From: Mortierella sp. BCC40632
Lineage: Eukaryota; Mortierellomycota; Mortierellomycetes; Mortierellales; Mortierellaceae
DNA length: 64,000 nt
NCBI GenBank assembly: GCA_011634665.1
Contig: WAEK01000006.1
Location: 205,001 to 269,000 of the forward strand
Reading direction: 5' to 3'
The notes below the pieces were generated by a model that did no database searches, was not told the origin of the DNA, and was given only the letters and a program-made list of their open reading frames with translations. Shown piece after piece: positions 45,038-57,482 of this stretch. The translations under genes and the position numbers were made by a program. Position 1 is the first letter of the stretch; each line of letters opens with the position of its first letter.

Positions 45038-47362
45038 CTGTTCGCATGCTCTATTCACTCTATGCTGTATGTTGGCTCTCTTTCTCTTTCTTTCTCTTTC
45101 TCTCTCTTTCTCTTTTCACTTCGCTTCCAACAGAAACCAAAGAAAAGAGCAAGGGGAACAGCAGACAGTGAGAAAGAAACACGATGGAAGGAAGGAACAG
45201 GAAGGAACAGCACAGACCCGAACGACACAACCTCCCCACCTCTCGTGGCCAACCAAGTGAACACAAGGCCTAACACAAAAGACTATTGCTACCAAAAGGG
45301 CCCATAGACAAATCTCTTTTTGTGTCAGGTCCCAGGTACGAAGCTCGTTATGTACATCCGTGAAGAGTGTGCAATCAGGTAAAAATGAGTGCGTGTGCGC
45401 GCGAGCGCGTGCGTGTGCGTGTGTAGCCTGCAGCGGGAAAGGTCCAACCAAGGGTTGGAGATCAAGAGGCCTCTTGGCTTGTTGTTGTCCGTGTGTCCCC
45501 AAGGGCCGTTTGCCGTTGCAGATTCAACAAGGCCAAGGGTACACACACTCTTCATGCACGCTCGTATAAAGGAGACACGGGAAGGGAAAAAAAACGAACC
45601 TCCTTTAGACTGGGCCATGTAAACAGCAACAAGGAAACAGGGAGACGAAGGACAGATGGAGGATCAGGGCAGATTCACGACGACACATGTTGCATGTGTG
45701 CAGGACTCTTTTTTCTGGCCAGGTCCAGAGGGATGGGAAAGGAAGGGAGCCAGGACTGAGTGGATGAGCAAAAGAACAAGGGACACACATGGTCTGTCGA
45801 ACCACACTCCCCCTGCTCCTGTCAGACATCAATGTGGCTAGTGAAGATAGAGAGAGAAGACAGAAAGGGAGAGTGTATGTGTATGTGTGTGTTGTGTGTG
45901 TGTGTGTGTGTGTGTGAATGTGAGTGTGTTTGTATGTCTGTATTTAAACGTGCGTGTATTGTCGTTTGTTCTGGCCTTGGGATGATATATTTTGGGTATT
46001 TTCGGGGATGGTTGTTGCCTCTGTGTTCGAATAGCTGCAGCCTGTTGGACCCTCGATCTCTAGGAGACGCGACGGTCTCGCGCCTCAGGGACAAGACAAC
46101 ATAAACACCTGCGTGATATTTCTCTCTCTCTCTCTCTCTCCCAGTCCTTTGTTCCTGAGGTACCTGATTGGCAGAGGTTGGCGTGCATGTGAGGCTGAGC
46201 ATCCAGGAGGGCTCGCCATAACTTGTCCATTTATACCCCCCTCCCCATTGTCCTCCTCTCCTCTTCCTCCTGCCCCCCTTCACTTTCGCTTTCACGCGTT
46301 GTAAGGCCCTAGCACAGGCCACAACAGGCCATACCAACATTGGCTCCTAGGGTTGCCCTTGCCCTGCGCACGCTCCTCTACTTCCATTCCTTCAGTTCTT
46401 TTTCTTTTCTCCTCACTCTTGTCCATCCTCCCCCCTTGAGCCTCTCTGTTTTGTTGCCAGGCAATACGCATTGGACATTGAACATCCACCATCTGATTAG
46501 AATTTGGATAGAGTGAGGGCAAGAGTGAGAGCAAGAGTGAGAGCGAGTGTGTGAGTGAGTGTGTGTGTGCGAGAGTGAGGGGGAGCGCTTGTGCATGTGC
46601 GTGTGTGTTGAAATGAAAAAGTCATCGCTCGAAGAAAGAGGAATGGAGGAATGAGAGCATGGGCTAGAGATGATGACCGGGATGAACGCTCCAAGGTTGT
46701 TCCTTGTGGTGCGACTCAGAGCAAAGGACACAGATGCGGCCTCGTGGCCACGTTTCTAGAGTGTGATCAAGAGCAGAAAATGAACGAGTGCAAGGAAGAG
46801 GACACACGTAGAAAAGGCGGAAGAGACGAGATGTGAGGAGACAGAACCAGATCGGGGGTGGAGCACGCCATTCCTGCTCGCACAGGCATCAGAATGTGTA
46901 AAAGGTGGGTAATCCTCCCCCCGTTGTTTGTACGCCGAAGAACGGTAGGAAGAAGTGAAGGATTCTTCGAAGAGGCGATAAGGATCGCTGCCCTAGAAGT
47001 AAGACGCGTCCGAGATCAGAGAAGAAAGAAGAAGAGAGCATTCCCCAGCGTCCGTTACCGAGGATGCAAAAAGGCACGAGATGTTGGGAATGGCGCCATT
47101 TTTGGTCTTCCTTGGGCGACAAAGGGCAAGAGAAGAGTGAGAAAGAAGAGAGACTGAGAGAGAGAGAGAGAGAGAGAACGGAGAGCTTAAGGGTTCATTC
47201 GATGAGGCCAGAATTCGTTTGCGCCTCGCGTCATATCGCTCGCTCGCCAGGCTGACCAGACCAGACTCGATTAAAAAGGCGACCCTCACCCCCGGAGTAA
47301 TCTCTTTCTCTCCTCATCTCCTCCCTCTGTCCAATCTTCCATCCTACGCACACCCATACACC
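43782..47362. other. 3.6-kb divergent intergenic region, actin-binding gene / pyrophosphatase
   Basis: Upstream of both genes. It contains (GA)n at about 44015-44075, A27 at 44808-44834, (CT)n at 44996-45034, GT-rich repeats at 45380-45425 and 45880-45960, and purine-rich DNA. All open frames here are simple-sequence or antisense artefacts. The 150 bp before 47363 are C/T rich with ATTAAAAAGG at about 47269, a possible core-promoter element. Confidence 0.5.
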
Positions 47363-48821
47363 ATGTCTGAGTACTCTACCCGTGTCGTTGGCGCCCCCAA
47401 CACCCTCGATCACCGCGTCTTCATTGGTAAAGCCTCTCTTTTGCTTTCGTTTCGACTACCGTGGACATGGACGACCATTCGATTGTCATCGTCCCATCTG
47501 ACCTTTTCCCCTTTCCGTTCTCTCGTTCTCTCGCATGTTTAGAGCGCAATGGCATTCCCATCTCTGCCTTCCATGACATTCCCCTCTTTGCAAATGAGGC
47601 TCAGGGTATCTACAACATGGTTGTCGAGATTCCCCGTTGGTCCAACGCCAAGCTCGAGATCTCCAAGGACGAGCCCTTCAACCCCATCAAGCAGGATGTC
47701 AAGAAGAACAAGCTTCGCTATGTCCGCAACTGCTTCCCCCACCACGGATACATCTGGAACTACGGAGCTCTTCCTCAGGTAAAAAATAACCCTATTTTCT
47801 TTTATCACCTGTTTCCGAAAGCTTCTTCTGTTATCAGTAGTTGGGGGACGACAGGTTGATCAGAACCGTGGGAAGACCTGGAATCAATCTCATAGTGCCT
47901 CTTTCCCATCCATCTTACTGACCCCAACTCTCCCAATTGCCATTGCCTCTAGACCTGGGAGGACCCTACTCAGTCCCACCCCGAGACCAAGGCCCGTGGC
48001 GATAACGACCCCTTGGATGTCTGCGAGATTGGCGAGCAGGTCGGATATGTAGGACAGGTCAAGCAGGTCAAAGTTCTCGGAGTCATGGCTCTTTTGGACG
48101 AGGGTATGTATCCCATTCGACAGACACAATCGACTCGGACTCATCAAATGGTCGCCTCTTGTCCAATTATATCTAAGGTGAACGAATAGCCAGGTTCATT
48201 AACGACTCTTTTCTTTCATCCATTTTGGTTGATTTTAGGTGAGACCGACTGGAAGGTCATTGTCATCGATGTGAACGATCCTTTGGCTCCAAAGCTCAAC
48301 GACATCGAGGATGTCGAGCGTCACTTGCCCGGTTTCATCCGCGCTACTAATGAGTGGTTCCGTATCTACAAGATCCCCGATGGCAAGCCCGAGAACCAGT
48401 TCGCTTTCTCAGGAGAGGCCAAGAACAGGAAATTCGCCACCGATGTCATCCACGAGACTAACGAGGCATGGAAGCGTCTGATCCTCGGCGAGATCCCCTA
48501 CAAGGGCGATTGCTATGATATCAAGGTGTAAGTCTCTTTTGCATTGAACTACTTTGATTCTATGGATAACCATGACTTTGAGTACGGAATAACTCCTGGA
48601 GACATTTTAACTTATGAAGTTTTTACTTTATTTTATTTTAAAAAAAAAAAAAAAAAAAAACGATCTATAGTAACAACGTCGCTGTGGAGAAGAGCCCTTA
48701 CAAGGCCACAGCTGAGGATGATGTTTTCAAGGCAATCCCTGCCGCTTCTCCCAAGCCCCCCGCTGCCGTTGACCCCTCTGTTGACAAGTGGTTCTTCATC
48801 TCTGGTACCAGCAACCTGTAA
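47363..48821 (+). CDS. IPP1: Cytosolic inorganic pyrophosphatase
   Basis: Hydrolyses pyrophosphate to two phosphates, driving biosynthetic reactions forward. Exons: 47363-47426, 47543-47778, 47953-48103, 48239-48527, 48671-48821; 296 residues (yeast Ipp1 has 287). Family landmarks are continuous: [60 protein letters not shown], and the Mg-binding motif [11 protein letters not shown] (Asp 117, 119, 122). [46 protein letters not shown], and the C-terminal [10 protein letters not shown] complete it. ATG context is CACCATGTC. AATAAA at 48874-48879 lies 53 nt past the stop. Codon use is biased to C-ending codons, as expected for a highly expressed gene. Intron 4 carries an A20-class run just before its acceptor. 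Confidence 0.98.
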
Positions 48822-48873
48822 ATACTTTTCATCCTGATTGTCTTGCTTAATCCATATCTTCCTTTTTCCAACA

Positions 48874-48879
48874 AATAAA
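48874..48879 (+). terminator. Poly(A) signal AATAAA of pyrophosphatase gene
   Basis: Exact AATAAA, 53 nt after the stop codon. Confidence 0.55.
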
Positions 48880-49742
48880 GGAGATCTTCATAATACAAAT
48901 GGCCAGGTTGGTAGATCGGTGTCGTGTTTCCTTCAAAAACAGAAGGCCATTGGAAGGACCTGGACATAGTCAGATGGAGCCGAAGCAGGAAAGAAATGAT
49001 GAATACGCTCCTGCACATATCTGGTATCAATCTCGCCAATTCCTAGCCCTATTCGGTTTCGCTCAATCGAATTTCAACTATGGATCAGCACTTCTTTGAA
49101 AAGGTATCCTACTTGGACTCTAAGCTTATGCTAGCTGCTGGTCAGCTCTTCAGATAATTGTCAACTAGGCTGACCCAAAACACTCTTCGAAGATGACGGC
49201 TGACGTCTATCTACAGACGACGACCATGTTATTTGAGGGAAAGGCCTCAGGAAGGTAGATTAGTGTAGTGATGCCCCTACCATTCCGTTGAGCCTTCCAC
49301 GGTAACCTGGGAGTGGAACTGGCGAGTCCCAGGTATGACTTTTCCATTGTCTCGTTTTGTCTGCTCAGATAACCTTGGCGATCCCACTCCCCCTCCCATT
49401 TCCTCTTCCTCTCTCACGCCATTTAGACGGTTGAATGGAATGTCTAGAACGGCCCTCAGCAGTACCAGTTAATCGCCTCAAGAATTCAAGGAGTTGTCGA
49501 AACTTTTTTTTTTTAAACATTCCACATCCCCTTGATTTCTCGCTATCACTTTATATTGGTCCACCATATCTCGATGATCTCTTTGGCGCCCGACATCCTT
49601 GAATCCTTTTTGTCCATTGGCATCCCGTCTCAGCATTTGATGCCTCCTTATTTTTACGATCGAGGACATAATATGAATATGTTGAATCATTGATAATAGC
49701 CACCGCGAACTCATTCAAAGGATATTTCGAGACCAACTAAAA
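48880..49742. other. Intergenic region before the small secreted protein
   Basis: Mixed-composition DNA with only one short T run (about 49503-49514). No exon was recognised. The final 100 bp presumably hold the promoter of the secreted-protein gene. Confidence 0.4.
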
Positions 49743-49988
49743 ATGAATTCAATTCCTCAAGTCTATGCCCTGCTCCTTATCATCGTCCTGTGCTACACTT
49801 TACCTTTGTCGACCGAAAGTTTTAATTGGGATTGTGCAAAAATTTTATATGAAAAAATTGGAACAGGTTGTACACTTTATGATTTCTCAGGCACTGCTTG
49901 TTGGATGACCCCTGGCAACCCCAATGGTGGCCTCTCCGCTTCCTGTCCTCAGCCGCATTGTCCTGTAGGCGTAACACTCAATGGGTAG
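49743..49988 (+). CDS. Small secreted Cys-containing protein (hypothetical)
   Basis: Intronless frame of 81 codons. A classic signal peptide opens it (MNSIPQVYALLLIIVLCYTL, likely cut after LPLSTES). The mature part of about 55 residues has five Cys (DCAK, TGC, TACW, ASC, PHC) and aromatic and Gly/Pro residues (MTPGNPNGGLSASCPQPHCP). Size, secretion and Cys content are those of fungal small secreted proteins; function is unknown. AATAAA at 50029-50034 lies 41 nt past the stop, supporting a real transcript. An odd Cys number means either one free Cys, dimerisation, or a missed 3' exon (a GTAGTA follows codon 81). Confidence 0.5.
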   Translation: MNSIPQVYALLLIIVLCYTLPLSTESFNWDCAKILYEKIGTGCTLYDFSGTACWMTPGNPNGGLSASCPQPHCPVGVTLNG

Positions 49989-51240
49989 TAAAGGCGCCAA
50001 CCTACATAAATTTGCTCCTGCCCAGATCAATAAAGACAGCTCTTTAGAGCTTTCCATGAACAGAGATGAACAATCCGTACAAATGCGCCCGCCAATTCTA
50101 ATGCAAATAGGAGACATCAAAGGATACAAAAGCAACGCCGATATGAACGCTTGGCTGCCATGAGCCGGCTATCCCTGGAGGGACGATTCGATTGACAATA
50201 GTCTGCGTCTCTGTGATATTATTTATTTCCTACTCTTTGATGGGCTTTAATGAGAGGGGCTCAGATGATTAATGAAATGGGGGCGAGTACACTTGCACGA
50301 AACCTTTTTGTTCTTTCCTTCTCTCTTCCCCTCCCAACCCTCGTTTTACAGAAGAGTAAGTGTTTTGACATCCCCCCCCTTCGTAGCCTCCCTGATGGAA
50401 ACCCAGTCTCGGAAGAATTCTTTTTTTTCGCAAAACCAAGGTCCTTGCACTCTCTTCCAGTCCCTCTCAATCTATTCATGAGTACCGATGGTTCGTTGAC
50501 AATATGGATAGGCCAGCTCGACCTTCTGCTGTTTCCAAGAGCCATAGTTGGGGAGCGGGATTGACTCATCTAAATGGAATAGAGGGTAAACAAAGCGGAA
50601 CCATCTCAAATCCAGGATATTTTGTGAATTAGCTTCTGGATTTTTTTTTTTTTTTTTTTTATCCTGGGGAGAACAGTTCGCGTACCATTGGCGCTGCTGA
50701 CGTAATACCTGTCTGTCAATGCCCAAGCGACATCTCAAAATTACAGCGGTGTCTTTTCTCAAGTCCTTTACTCGTTTGGTTGACGTCTCTGTTTTTAAAG
50801 CTCCCTCTTTTTTTTCCCCCCTCCACCTACAAGCTCTGATTAGAAACTCTTTAGTTAAACGTTTTTCCGCCGCGTCTTTTTTCTCCTCAATTTGGAAAAA
50901 AAAAAGAGACTTCATAGAAGCATTACGGTAACTATTTCACCCAGCTCCTAACATTGATTAGGTCTCATGGTGGCGCCTCATGTCTGACACCATTATTAAC
51001 CTCTATCTTTACTTTATTGTTAGCATCCGTGGGAACAGCAAATTCAGTAGCACATCCAGAAAACATTTGACACGTTTCGCCCTCCGGATCGCCTACCAAG
51101 AGTAGTACTGGTAGACTAAGATGAAAGCAGAATGCGTGCAGACAATAATGGAGTGGTTCTGGGGAAACATTCTGGTCGTGGTCTTTGTTACTCCGATCCT
51201 AAAATCAAGTCTTATTTTACTTTATCTCGTAGAGAATCCT
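49989..51240. other. Intergenic region / possible leader of UVR coiled-coil gene
   Basis: Contains AATAAA at 50029-50034, a T20 run at 50641-50660 and short frames without family resemblance. An acceptor-like CTCGTAG at about 51229 suggests a 5'-leader intron ending just before the ATG at 51241. Confidence 0.4.
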
Positions 51241-54200
51241 ATGTCGCTGCCATTCAATAATTTGCCCGACCTCTGGAAAAAAGAAGTCATGGAAACAGAT
51301 ACATCCATCTTGCGAGATTCAGACAAGGCTACAACAAGTCTGATAATGGATCCTGGAGCATCCTCTCCACTGCGATTCCAGGATTCCTCGTCACTCTCTA
51401 GTAGTCAGTTCCAGTCAGGAGCGGGAAACGCTCACCGGGGAGACGGGGAAAACATAAACATGAGTGCCAGTCAGCGGTTCAGTATGGATGATCTTTCTGG
51501 CGGAGGTAAAAAACAATAATATCATTTATCTTCTGGATGCTTCCGAACCTACTAAAAGTATTTGGAAAGATAGCTCAAGTGGTGACTGACGGCTGTTGAA
51601 CCCCCTTGTGTGTGTGGATATGATAATTTTAGCTTTTGCAATGCCATCCGGTCATACATCTATGGCGGGATCAATCCACCTGAGCCCAGTAGGGGAGATA
51701 TACCCTAAGACATATGATATAAACAAGGAATCCCTGGAAAACATTACCGGGGTACCAGCAACAACATCCACTGCCACTAAAACCACTACGACCACTACAG
51801 CAAAAAAGAAACGGTGGCAATCTCCAAAAGCGGTGAAAGCAGCTGCAGAGGCAGAAGAGGCTGCAAATGCCGCCTTGCAAGGATCAATCATGCAAGACCA
51901 ACCTCAGGATGGTACTCTGTCACCAAGCCGTAACCCAGACCCCAACCTCTTTCAGACCGATGATTCATCGTCACTGATGTCAGTCACTCTATCACCAATG
52001 TCTGGACCAAATTCTATGACACTTAAACAAAATCGCAATGCATCGACCTCGACATCACCACAACAAAGATCCTTGTCATCGACCACTGGACTTGGCTCAA
52101 TCTCAGGTACAGGAATTGGTATCGTCTCAGGTCTGGCATCACTCAAAAACTCAATCATGATCCCAGCCCTGGATTCCTCATCATCATCACCAGCGATGGG
52201 TAGAGGAAGTAGATCGGAAACTAGGAAGAAGGGTCATGGTGTATCTCCATCAAGTTCAATGACAGCCTCTCAGAGTAGTCTGCTGGACTTTGTGAGCGAG
52301 CCCATCCAAACCAACGAATTCGATTCCAGCGCAGGAGCGGATACGGGCGACCACCGAGGTATTATTTGGGACACTCGACACATTCTTCAATACGATGACC
52401 AGTCCTCGCATCGCCACCGCAGTCACCATCCAAACGATCACCAACATCCAAGCAAGAGACACATTCATTCTCAGACAGGAAAAGAAAAACAACAAGACTC
52501 CAAGTGGACGATGCATCGTTCCGTCTTTGGAGCCGCTTCTCAGCAACTGGATAAATTGCTTTCACGCACTGATCAAAACAGCTCTGTTTCGACATTGACA
52601 ACAAACTCGGATTCCCCGCGCCCAGACCATGTACGCCCATCGACACCGACATTTCAACCAAGAAAGCGGGAGCCACGTGGCTCAGAACTTGTGCAGAATG
52701 AAGGATTGAAAACAGAGGCTCGACGCCTGTCCAGGTTAGAGGATGAATACCAAAAGCTGGTTCTAGAGCAAAAGGAACAATCCAGGATCAAGGTAGCATT
52801 ATTCAAGGAGCTGCAGACGTTGTATCATCGACGCAATTTAAATGAGCAACAGCAGACAAAGGCCGTGCAATCGGAACGATTTGAAGAGGCTGACATGATT
52901 GGAACAAAGATGACCAAGGAGCATGAACGTCAAAGGGAGGTTGAGAGTCGATTATCGGTGACAGATAGTCATCTTTGGACATTGAGACGAAAGCAGACCG
53001 AGATGATACGAGCCATGACAGTATTGTTTGGACGAGCGATTGAAGAGACTGCTCAGAAGGGTGAAACGCTTTCACAGAAGCGACAGACATATGAGGAACA
53101 GACGAGTGAGTTTTTGGAGGAAAAGAAGAAGCAAATCCAAGTCGAGAGAGAGGAACTGGAAAAGCAAAAGAGCGACGTTGCATTGGGCATGGACTTTTTG
53201 AGTAAAGATGAAGCAGAGTTAGTAGAAAGGATGGATGACGAGACCCGGACGGAGCAGGATGAGTTGGATGAATTGACAGAGAAACGAAAGTCTATCAGGG
53301 TAAGATGTCGATTTTTTTTTGTTTTGTTTTAATTTGTCCGCAAATCCAATCATAATATAAGATGCTAAACTTTTTATTACTATTACTTTCTTTTATTATC
53401 TTCACCTTTGGTATCTTAGGAGGATATTCAAGAGCTGACGCGGAAATTGGAACAGTTGAACCAACAGGACCAAGAAATCACCCGACAGATCAAACAGACT
53501 GAACAAAAGATCCGTGGTATTGCTCGACAATTTGATGGTCGTGCACAAGAGGTTGCTCAAGAACGACGCAATCTTGACCGTCGCAATACCGATCTTGTCC
53601 AGAGATCGAAACAAATGGATCAACAAGAATCCGATCTAGAGCAAGTCTCTCAGACGCGAGAGTCTACATTAGAGGAGATGCAAAAGGCTATCGAGGACAA
53701 TGCACAACAAGAGAAACGGCTCAAGAGACAACAATCCCAGTTCGAAAAGGAGATCCTGTCGATTGAAAAACTAAAAGCGGAGGAGGAAATGTTTAGGGAA
53801 CGACAGACTGGGTGGAGTCTGAAGACTGAGCAGTTGAAGGAAGGGGTAAAGAAACAGAGTGACAAGGTTCGACAGTACACGGATCGATTGGCGAGAGAAC
53901 AACAAGTTGCAGCAGAGCTGGAGCGGGAAATCGAGGCGATGGAAGAACGAACCTTGAAGCTGGAGCGTCTCAAAGGATTAGCTGTTCAGCGTAAGTACCA
54001 TCATACACATGCTACTATGATAGATAGAGACAGGAGAAAAGAATGAGATGATCTGGCTGACAAGAAAAATCGTATCTAACTTTCCTGGTTTTTTTTTTTT
54101 TTTTTTTTTTGTTATCATTATCGTTATAATATTTTAGGACGAGATTTCCGTCAAGCATCTCAGTTTTCGGCCGAGATATCTGAAAGGCAAGAGGTGCTAT

Positions 54201-55064
54201 CACGAAAGAAACAAGAGCTAGAAAATCTCATCAGTCGATTGGCAGATGTTCAAGGACAACAAGACCTAGAGGCTCTACAGGCTGATCTTGATCGACTAAC
54301 AGAAGTGCAAAAGGAGGGAGAGACAACCCTTTTCAAGGAGATTCAAAAAACCACTGAGGATACCATCGGTCAATTAGACTCTATTATCTCTATGATGAAG
54401 GAATCAGGACCTCAGGAAGTAGTCGTTGAGGACAATGCCAGTACCAATGGCAAAAATACTGAGGGCCAAGATTTAGGTGATATCAAACAAAAAGGAGATG
54501 AGTCAGGAACAAACAGCGACAACGATGCCAAGAAGAAATCATCGGACTCGACTCTCTCGAAGAAACGAGACAGCAGCGAAGAGGACAAAGCAAGGGGGAA
54601 AGGTGTAGATGGATCCACGACCAAGCCCTCACCGCCACCCGACTGCGTCTCAGTACGCTTGGCAGAGCAACTCAGATCCGAGCTACAATCGTTCTGCGAG
54701 TTGTGTAGGGTACAGTTTGGACGGGAGGATGGCGCAGCAGGTCAAGAGGTAGCTGCGACAGCCATTGAAACTACAGAACACCCAGAAACGTCAAATAGAA
54801 AGTCACCAGGACTGGAAGGCACCGGAACGACGGAGAAGAGTAGGGATGAGCAACGTCAGGTCCTCGAAAAGGATATTCAGGCTGCGGTCGCTGAAGAAGA
54901 TTATGACAAAGCAGGTAAAAACAGGTCATCTGAGCTTTCTTGAAAAAAAAAAAGCACACCCACACCCTCCCCCTACGCATTGACCTTTATTGTATTGACG
55001 GACTTTATGTTCTCTCTCTTCTGTATTGATAGCTGAGCTCCAGGCGCAGTTGGACACCTTGTAA
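51241..55064 (+). CDS. Unrecognised coiled-coil protein with UVR-like motifs
   Basis: Exons: 51241-51505, 51633-53299, 53420-53990, 54138-54914, 55033-55064; about 1,103 residues. Residues 1-390 are Ser/Thr/Pro rich and probably disordered, with TTTTTTAKKKRWQSPKAVKA and an Ala/Glu helix. Residues about 400-900 form a near-continuous coiled coil with Gln/Arg/Glu repeats (EQLNQQDQEITRQIKQTEQK). Two UVR-like helical hairpins are visible: VQSERFEEADMIGTKMTKEH in the coil, and the last residues LEKDIQAAVAEEDYDKAAEL-QAQLDTL, spliced across the final intron. UVR motifs (LxxAxxxxxFExAAxLRDxI) mediate protein contacts in UvrB/UvrC and Clp adaptors. CSQ-like SFCELCRVQFG sits near residue 1010. An in-frame ATG at 51121 would add a hydrophobic segment but is probably in a leader intron. 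I do not recognise the family. Confidence 0.72.
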
Positions 55065-55676
55065 AAGGTGATCTCTATGAGAGTTTATAAAGAACAAAGC
55101 ATCTTCCATAGTCATAATGACACAGGAACGACAGAGAGTTTGTCCTCTTTTCCCTGAACGTTCTTTAAAAAAGTAGACAACCTTAATTAGTTCGATGTAT
55201 ACTAAAGGGGCCGCAGCTATTTTGTTGGTGTTCCCTGAATGCAAGTCTTCTTTCGCCCGCTTTATGTGCCTTTTGGTACAATACAGGAGCTTGGGACCAT
55301 GTGGAGCAAAAAAAAAAAAAAAAAAAAAAAAAAGAGGGGGAAAGAGGTCACCTGATAGGTCTGTCAGTCTTACACAGGCCAGAGCTGAGTCAGTCATAAC
55401 AACAGAGCATATTTAAAGCACGACATTTTCACCAACCCACTCTCTCTTCTCTCTCCACTCACAACTTCCTTCTGTGATCAGCTCTCCATTCGGTCTCCAG
55501 CACAACATTAGCAGCATCAGGCAGTAGTGACACACAGCAATCAAGTGGCAGTAGAGCTTAGAGCATTTTTTTTAAAAGCTCCCCCCGAGAAAGAAAGGCA
55601 TTTGATACCTTCTTGTCAGCGCGACATCCACCTTCATTCTTTAACCTCAGGAACCATTACGCAAGTGAGTACCATC
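55065..55676. other. Intergenic region UVR coiled-coil gene / MetRS
   Basis: A26-class run at about 55309-55333, pyrimidine-rich leader near 55438-55490. No exon was recognised. Confidence 0.4.
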
Positions 55677-56780
55677 ATGTCTGCACCTGCTACTGTCAAG
55701 GCTGGCCTTGCCATGCCCCCCAAGAGCTCACACAAGTAAGTCAATAACAGAACAAAGCAAGAGTGGGGCTTATGTCTAGTTCCAACACTGGACTAATATT
55801 AAGTGACAATACCTAAGTGTTCTCGCGTGTTCACCCTCTTCTTCCTATGAGGCTCTCTATTTTTTTTTTTTTTTTTTTTTTTGCTTTTACATGGCACCAT
55901 TCCCATTTTGTGCCTGTAGTTCATGATTGGGATAAACAGATACTAACTCTTTTTTTTAAAAAAAAAATATTATTCCCACGTTTCTAATGATCTAGGTTGC
56001 CTATTCCCGGAAAGCGCAACATTTTGATTACCTCGGCTCTGCCTTATGTCAACAACGTTCCTCACTTGGGTAACATCATCGGCTCTACTCTCAGTGCTGA
56101 CGTCTTTGCCAGGTAAGAAGAAGAGATCTAGTTCTCTATACATTTTGAAATTGTCTAAAAAAAAAAAAAAAAAAAAAAAGCAATCTTCTCACTCTGCACA
56201 CTTTATACTATATATTTCTAGATACTGCCGTATCCGCGATGTGAATGCGCTCTACATCTGTGGAACGGATGAGTACGGAACTGCGACCGAGACAAAGGCC
56301 CTCGAGGATGGAGTGACCTGCCAGGAACTCTGCGACAAGTACCATCCTATTCACAAGCAGTGCTACGAGTGGATGGAGATTGATCTTGACAAGTTTGGTC
56401 GCACAACAACCGAGGAGCAGACCAAGATCTCACAGGACATCTTCATGAGACTCCATGAGAATGGTCATCTTATCGAGGACACTATGCTCCAGCTTTACTG
56501 CAGCCAGTGCGACAGGTAAATTGACTCGGGTTCGATCAGTGAGGGGGGACACCACCTCCATGTACTATTCTATCACTCGAATGATTTGTTGGTGAAGGAG
56601 AATAAGGTACTAACGCTCAATTGCTCCTTCTAAATAGATATCTTGCCGATCGCTTTGTCGAGGGAACCTGCCCCAAGTGCCAGTATGATGTAATATACCT
56701 TGCCCTTTACCCATTTACTAATCCTCTCTTCAGTACGAGAACCAATTGCTGATCCAAGCTGACACTCCATTTCTTCCTTT

Positions 56781-56820
<40 letters not shown>

Positions 56821-57428
56821 TATTATAGGATGCTCGTGGTGACCAGTGCGACAAGTGTGGTAACTTGCTGAATGCAACAGAGTTGATCAACCCTAGATGT
56901 AAATTGGATGGTAACCGCCCCATTGAGAAGGAGTCAAAGCACTTGTTCCTGGATTTGGGTAAGCTCCAGTCCAAGTGTGAGGAGTGGTACGAGTCATCGT
57001 CAACCAAGGGCAAGTGGTCTTCGAACAGCAAGGTCATTACTCAGAGTTGGTTCAAGGAGGGACTCAGACAAAGATGCATCACTCGTGACCTCAAGTGGGG
57101 TACCCCCGTCCCATTGCCTGGTTGGGAGGGTAAGGTGTTCTATGTCTGGTTCGATGCCCCCATTGGATACCCCTCGATCACAGCAACATATACAAAAGAG
57201 TGGGAGAAGTGGTGGAAGAACCCAGAAGAGGTTGAGTTGTACCAGTTCATGGGTAAGGACAACGTTCCTTTCCACACGGTCATCTTCCCAAGCACCTTGA
57301 TTGGAACCGGCGAGAAGTGGACCCTTTTGGATTCTCTCAGCACCACTGGTAAGTGCAATATGAACATTTAGACTCAAAAACCCATGATAAGGAAAGGAAT
57401 AGGGCGAAACTGACTTGTGGTTGCTGTT

Positions 57429-57482
<54 letters not shown>

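Noticed and set aside
44351..47157. Several frames of 90-180 codons on both strands as genes between the actin-binding and pyrophosphatase genes
   Set aside because: All are dominated by simple sequence (THTHTH, SLSLS, RERE) or run antisense to each other, and no splice-consistent model or domain emerged.
48698..49039. 113-codon minus-strand frame
   Set aside because: It overlaps the last exon and 3' UTR of the pyrophosphatase gene antisense and has no recognisable domain.
50472..50915. 147-codon minus-strand frame
   Set aside because: It includes a Lys run from a homopolymer, has no signal, domain or codon bias, and no neighbouring splice partner was found. A decayed fragment cannot be excluded.
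51121..51240. In-frame upstream ATG adding a hydrophobic N-terminus to the UVR coiled-coil protein
   Set aside because: A good acceptor (CTCGTAG) lies just before the ATG at 51241, so the hydrophobic stretch is more likely a leader intron; kept as an alternative.
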